64,000 nt of DNA from Hyphomicrobiales bacterium. Its GTDB lineage: Bacteria; Pseudomonadota; Alphaproteobacteria; Rhizobiales; Kaistiaceae. Position numbers and translations under genes: made by a program. Where the stretch lies: NCBI GenBank assembly GCA_017305635.1, contig JAFKKF010000013.1:310001-374000 (forward strand), read 5' to 3'. This document shows, one piece after another, positions 63,801 to 64,000 of this stretch. The stretch's first letter is position 1; each line of letters begins with the position of its first letter. The notes below the pieces were generated by a model. It searched no databases and was not told where the DNA came from. It saw only the letters and a program-made list of their open reading frames with translations.

Positions 63801-64000
63801 AGACGACGTCGATGACGTCGGCATGTTCCTTCGGGATCGTCGCGGCGATCTCGTCGGCATGGCGGTTGAGCGCGCCGGCGAGGCCGTTGACGGCCTCGTA
63901 GTCGGCGAGCTTCAGCTCCACCGGTCCTTCGTGCCGCTCCTGCGCGATCTGCCAGAGCAGGTTGAGCACGTGCTGCATCAGCGGGAGCTGATCGGCGCGC
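57859..64000 (-). CDS. Giant membrane-anchored STAND-type signalling protein (N-terminus outside the window)
   Basis: The frame is open to the end of the window, so only the last 2046 codons or so are seen. From the visible end: residues 1-200 match the helical end of a nSTAND1-type NTPase ('RADQLPLMQHVLNLLW' and 'DISHESLIRQWRRLSQ', 'RYGGHFAEAKAFLEQS'). A single membrane helix lies at about 240-262 and an Ala/Glu-rich coiled coil at about 263-345. About 380-1200 is beta-rich with 'LLVVTNYQIMLIARDG'-type strands, likely a degenerate beta-propeller. The last 800 residues are Ala-rich helical repeats, TPR-like. The nucleotide-binding P-loop and any effector domain lie beyond 64000. The membrane helix puts the propeller and repeats in the periplasm if the NTPase is cytoplasmic. 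Converges on the SLATT gene. Confidence 0.8.
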   Translation of the reverse strand, partial: RADQLPLMQHVLNLLWQIAQERHEGPVELKLADYEAVNGLAGALNRHADEIAATIPKEHADVIDVVFRSLVTGKTAMDAIRRPTAFRDLVALANGRRESVQAVLDAFRAPGRNFIVPDTSEPLNDDTIVDISHESLIRQWRRLSQCVADEARSADVYQQLTASTTRFAEKRGGLLTGLDLANIAAWWRAESPAEPWAARYGGHFAEAKAFLEQSEAAEAERKKREDEAQRQLIAGQEAAARSKQLQRLAYGLVAMLILALCGAVATTFFYASARKASELADARRVEAEKSAAAAAAARQQAEQAATAEAAARQAAEGAAALAKRAEAAAKKAETEAENQRRAADEARGRAVDVLLTSLRFFAGTLADRIDLYHRDVVDGQYEPGDLSLAGSLLADVARSVGVAGDATEALFDQLRPALAVQDWYSQHILPLAPYSGSESEGMAVPSHALARYQLRLYPQNSNGDLTNGFLTGGFLTVNDRRTGAITAGYKVPVEFLSARSGAAGAGGVALLVSDSGRLAVALPGAAELGPVADMPAIARIDDVRSNGGRIEILYAGPGDVESLAVLAPEGANWRVALKVDAGSSDSRPARFAGAAGSRIYALIGGRLTEIDTAGGSASALLAGVPIDNARLVGDRYLLATYRGSCPEVPGGLPDRFDSWMQRKADAAPLPDARHSDNECLALVDAASGSRLWVGSMRHAQVESARMATSGEIELLRGTDSDNFRVLVLAVQGDQVRTAERTFHPAAWSLDGFSDEYVKSAVAGTTIGDAFSPDAFTADRTDVHTLVAPVGVGNSIIGWRIGEDVVQAANVFVDDRGLVESQFLEVLAWHHGARSIERDSFALGGKAGYPAALRCEIPRDDRMQPSGSDPCRFLRAAFTADGNRLLVVTNYQIMLIARDGSRIVRDRAIAASAGPAGDAADQQVPFDFAKLMPLGTTGDRFLGVAAGNKLWLISRDAAGSVGTIGVQPIVVPHNLETVLQEAYADPTGSRIYLRTRRSVGLVARGDDGAWSTRILLSQQPDQPSIVGLAPMPKDRFAVLFEDGNLSVRRSDIGGSSNAPTAGGTSAADVPTTVVGIHNPDFMSAFNDRIILAVPQASVGYALSNGELKTEFIVPGLAIGGQLKSGEVVSFADGLQIFADPQPPKKDEDALVLASMREEERPAGQGGDLSLGFEILRNHAASLSGDGSDDTEEFACEPALMMLIRSIDRGLAEGLLDAVNTACATDDRRRRIVDATIAADAGGAEGNDGIVGLLKLASADELARAALVNTIRRVMPDAAAAILAYDPNLGLKPSGGSVEGVANGGALDPKAAAALTGTDAAHGGLDPFDHWLLAIMAERNGGDARTLTGALFDYALAERILKTLGAPVPAALRERRIALSRILSDAEVLKTYADVQAVSFAEEQARGQAPEAPTREASLGQAAAWLAKVQAASADPARLNPLLALVEEAFGKEQRDSDKAAAAEHFRTALRLYVGTLDDARRLRGELLALGDESAHMLAAGAVLSVIDRNFPSPIVYDVDARREVTSALKLLATPDAANATGGDFSDLAFGFLDFDYSSRNRAVDDSPREFLDELMAAERFFTARLEAKPGDPKWLALRGRVRFWMAQLDDNRPPEATPAAKARWLEDAIADFEAARKAGRIGLWDMFLLAQATTDHADLMIRSGARDWKTWADRGIATYLAVVNDPDFASLDRGVSKTYRQRLVFNGLTRFLSVAVRDLLSIEPLSGNKVLATDPSYDRAKAVDLAFDALTFAAEREAVVADATRRGLVEPASANWYMDRRADYLWGYTVASLGAAARIIDGANGEPGICDTLASHASDVERNALPVGSESLRVDRILAECPETTPRNLYFRARALSARRQDWAANADKVTNLLLSAARQGVAIAYHNLSVTLTTGRLPAVPDNRYEIADNLWTTYAGLTLLKGYPDIAPWLREGAVTPERQATFRWLAGKAAALGVAEAHADLGADAGLPVRERALHLKVAGRLFAAAGRASDADAAEAAFAALGLAATDLAAVTAEAEAWQEQRPATITSDLERKIIDLLAVTTR

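Overview
The window is 64 kb of gene-dense, high-GC DNA (about two thirds G+C throughout) from what looks like an alphaproteobacterium of the order Hyphomicrobiales (Rhizobiales). The pointers are a siroheme synthase / DUF2849 / sulfite reductase / CysH cluster, an alpha-glucoside operon in the order known from Sinorhizobium (regulator divergent from binding protein, two permeases, glucosidase, ATPase), a urtABCDE urea importer, and short paired 'ctctccc…gggagag' palindromes in intergenic DNA. The genus cannot be fixed from this stretch alone. I see no transposase, integrase, phage gene, CRISPR array, rRNA or tRNA.

Layout. 1-3006: end of an ABC-2 type export system (HlyD-like adaptor, ATPase, permease). 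3079-6454: an old yellow enzyme, a small c-type cytochrome and a MATE efflux pump. 6514-14298: two Entner-Doudoroff genes (zwf, edd), separated by two genes of unknown function with somewhat lower GC, with a secreted Pro/Ala-rich protein divergent from zwf. 14351-19687: a small hypothetical, a glyoxalase-fold protein, and a sulfate-assimilation operon in which CysH is fused to DUF934. 19942-27351: the alpha-glucoside uptake and hydrolysis operon with its divergent LacI-type regulator and two identical operator cores. 27419-29420: a LprI-like protein with the galactonate enzymes DgoK and DgoA. 29436-35052: urtEDCBA on the minus strand. 35367-39633: a hybrid sensor kinase whose sensor is a complete NCS1-type permease, plus a LuxR-type response regulator, divergent from urtA. 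39639-43345: a TetR regulator divergent from an EmrAB-type efflux pair, with two matching palindromic operators between them.

43514-64000 is the most unusual part. A periplasmic alpha-2-macroglobulin with an N-terminal PAN domain is followed by penicillin-binding protein 1C and by a membrane protein with a cytoplasmic FHA domain and a periplasmic trypsin-like protease. Converging on these, with one base between the stop codons, is a minus-strand operon for a secreted animal-like S1A trypsin, a TPR-Ser/Thr kinase and a SLOG-like Rossmann protein. Next come a SLATT (DUF4231) two-TM protein and a giant membrane-anchored STAND-type protein that runs out of the window. SLOG, SLATT, STAND, kinase/FHA and trypsin modules all recur in predicted bacterial conflict and signalling systems. 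Together they form a plausible, apparently undescribed envelope-surveillance or immunity locus. That joint role is inference from domain content and gene order.
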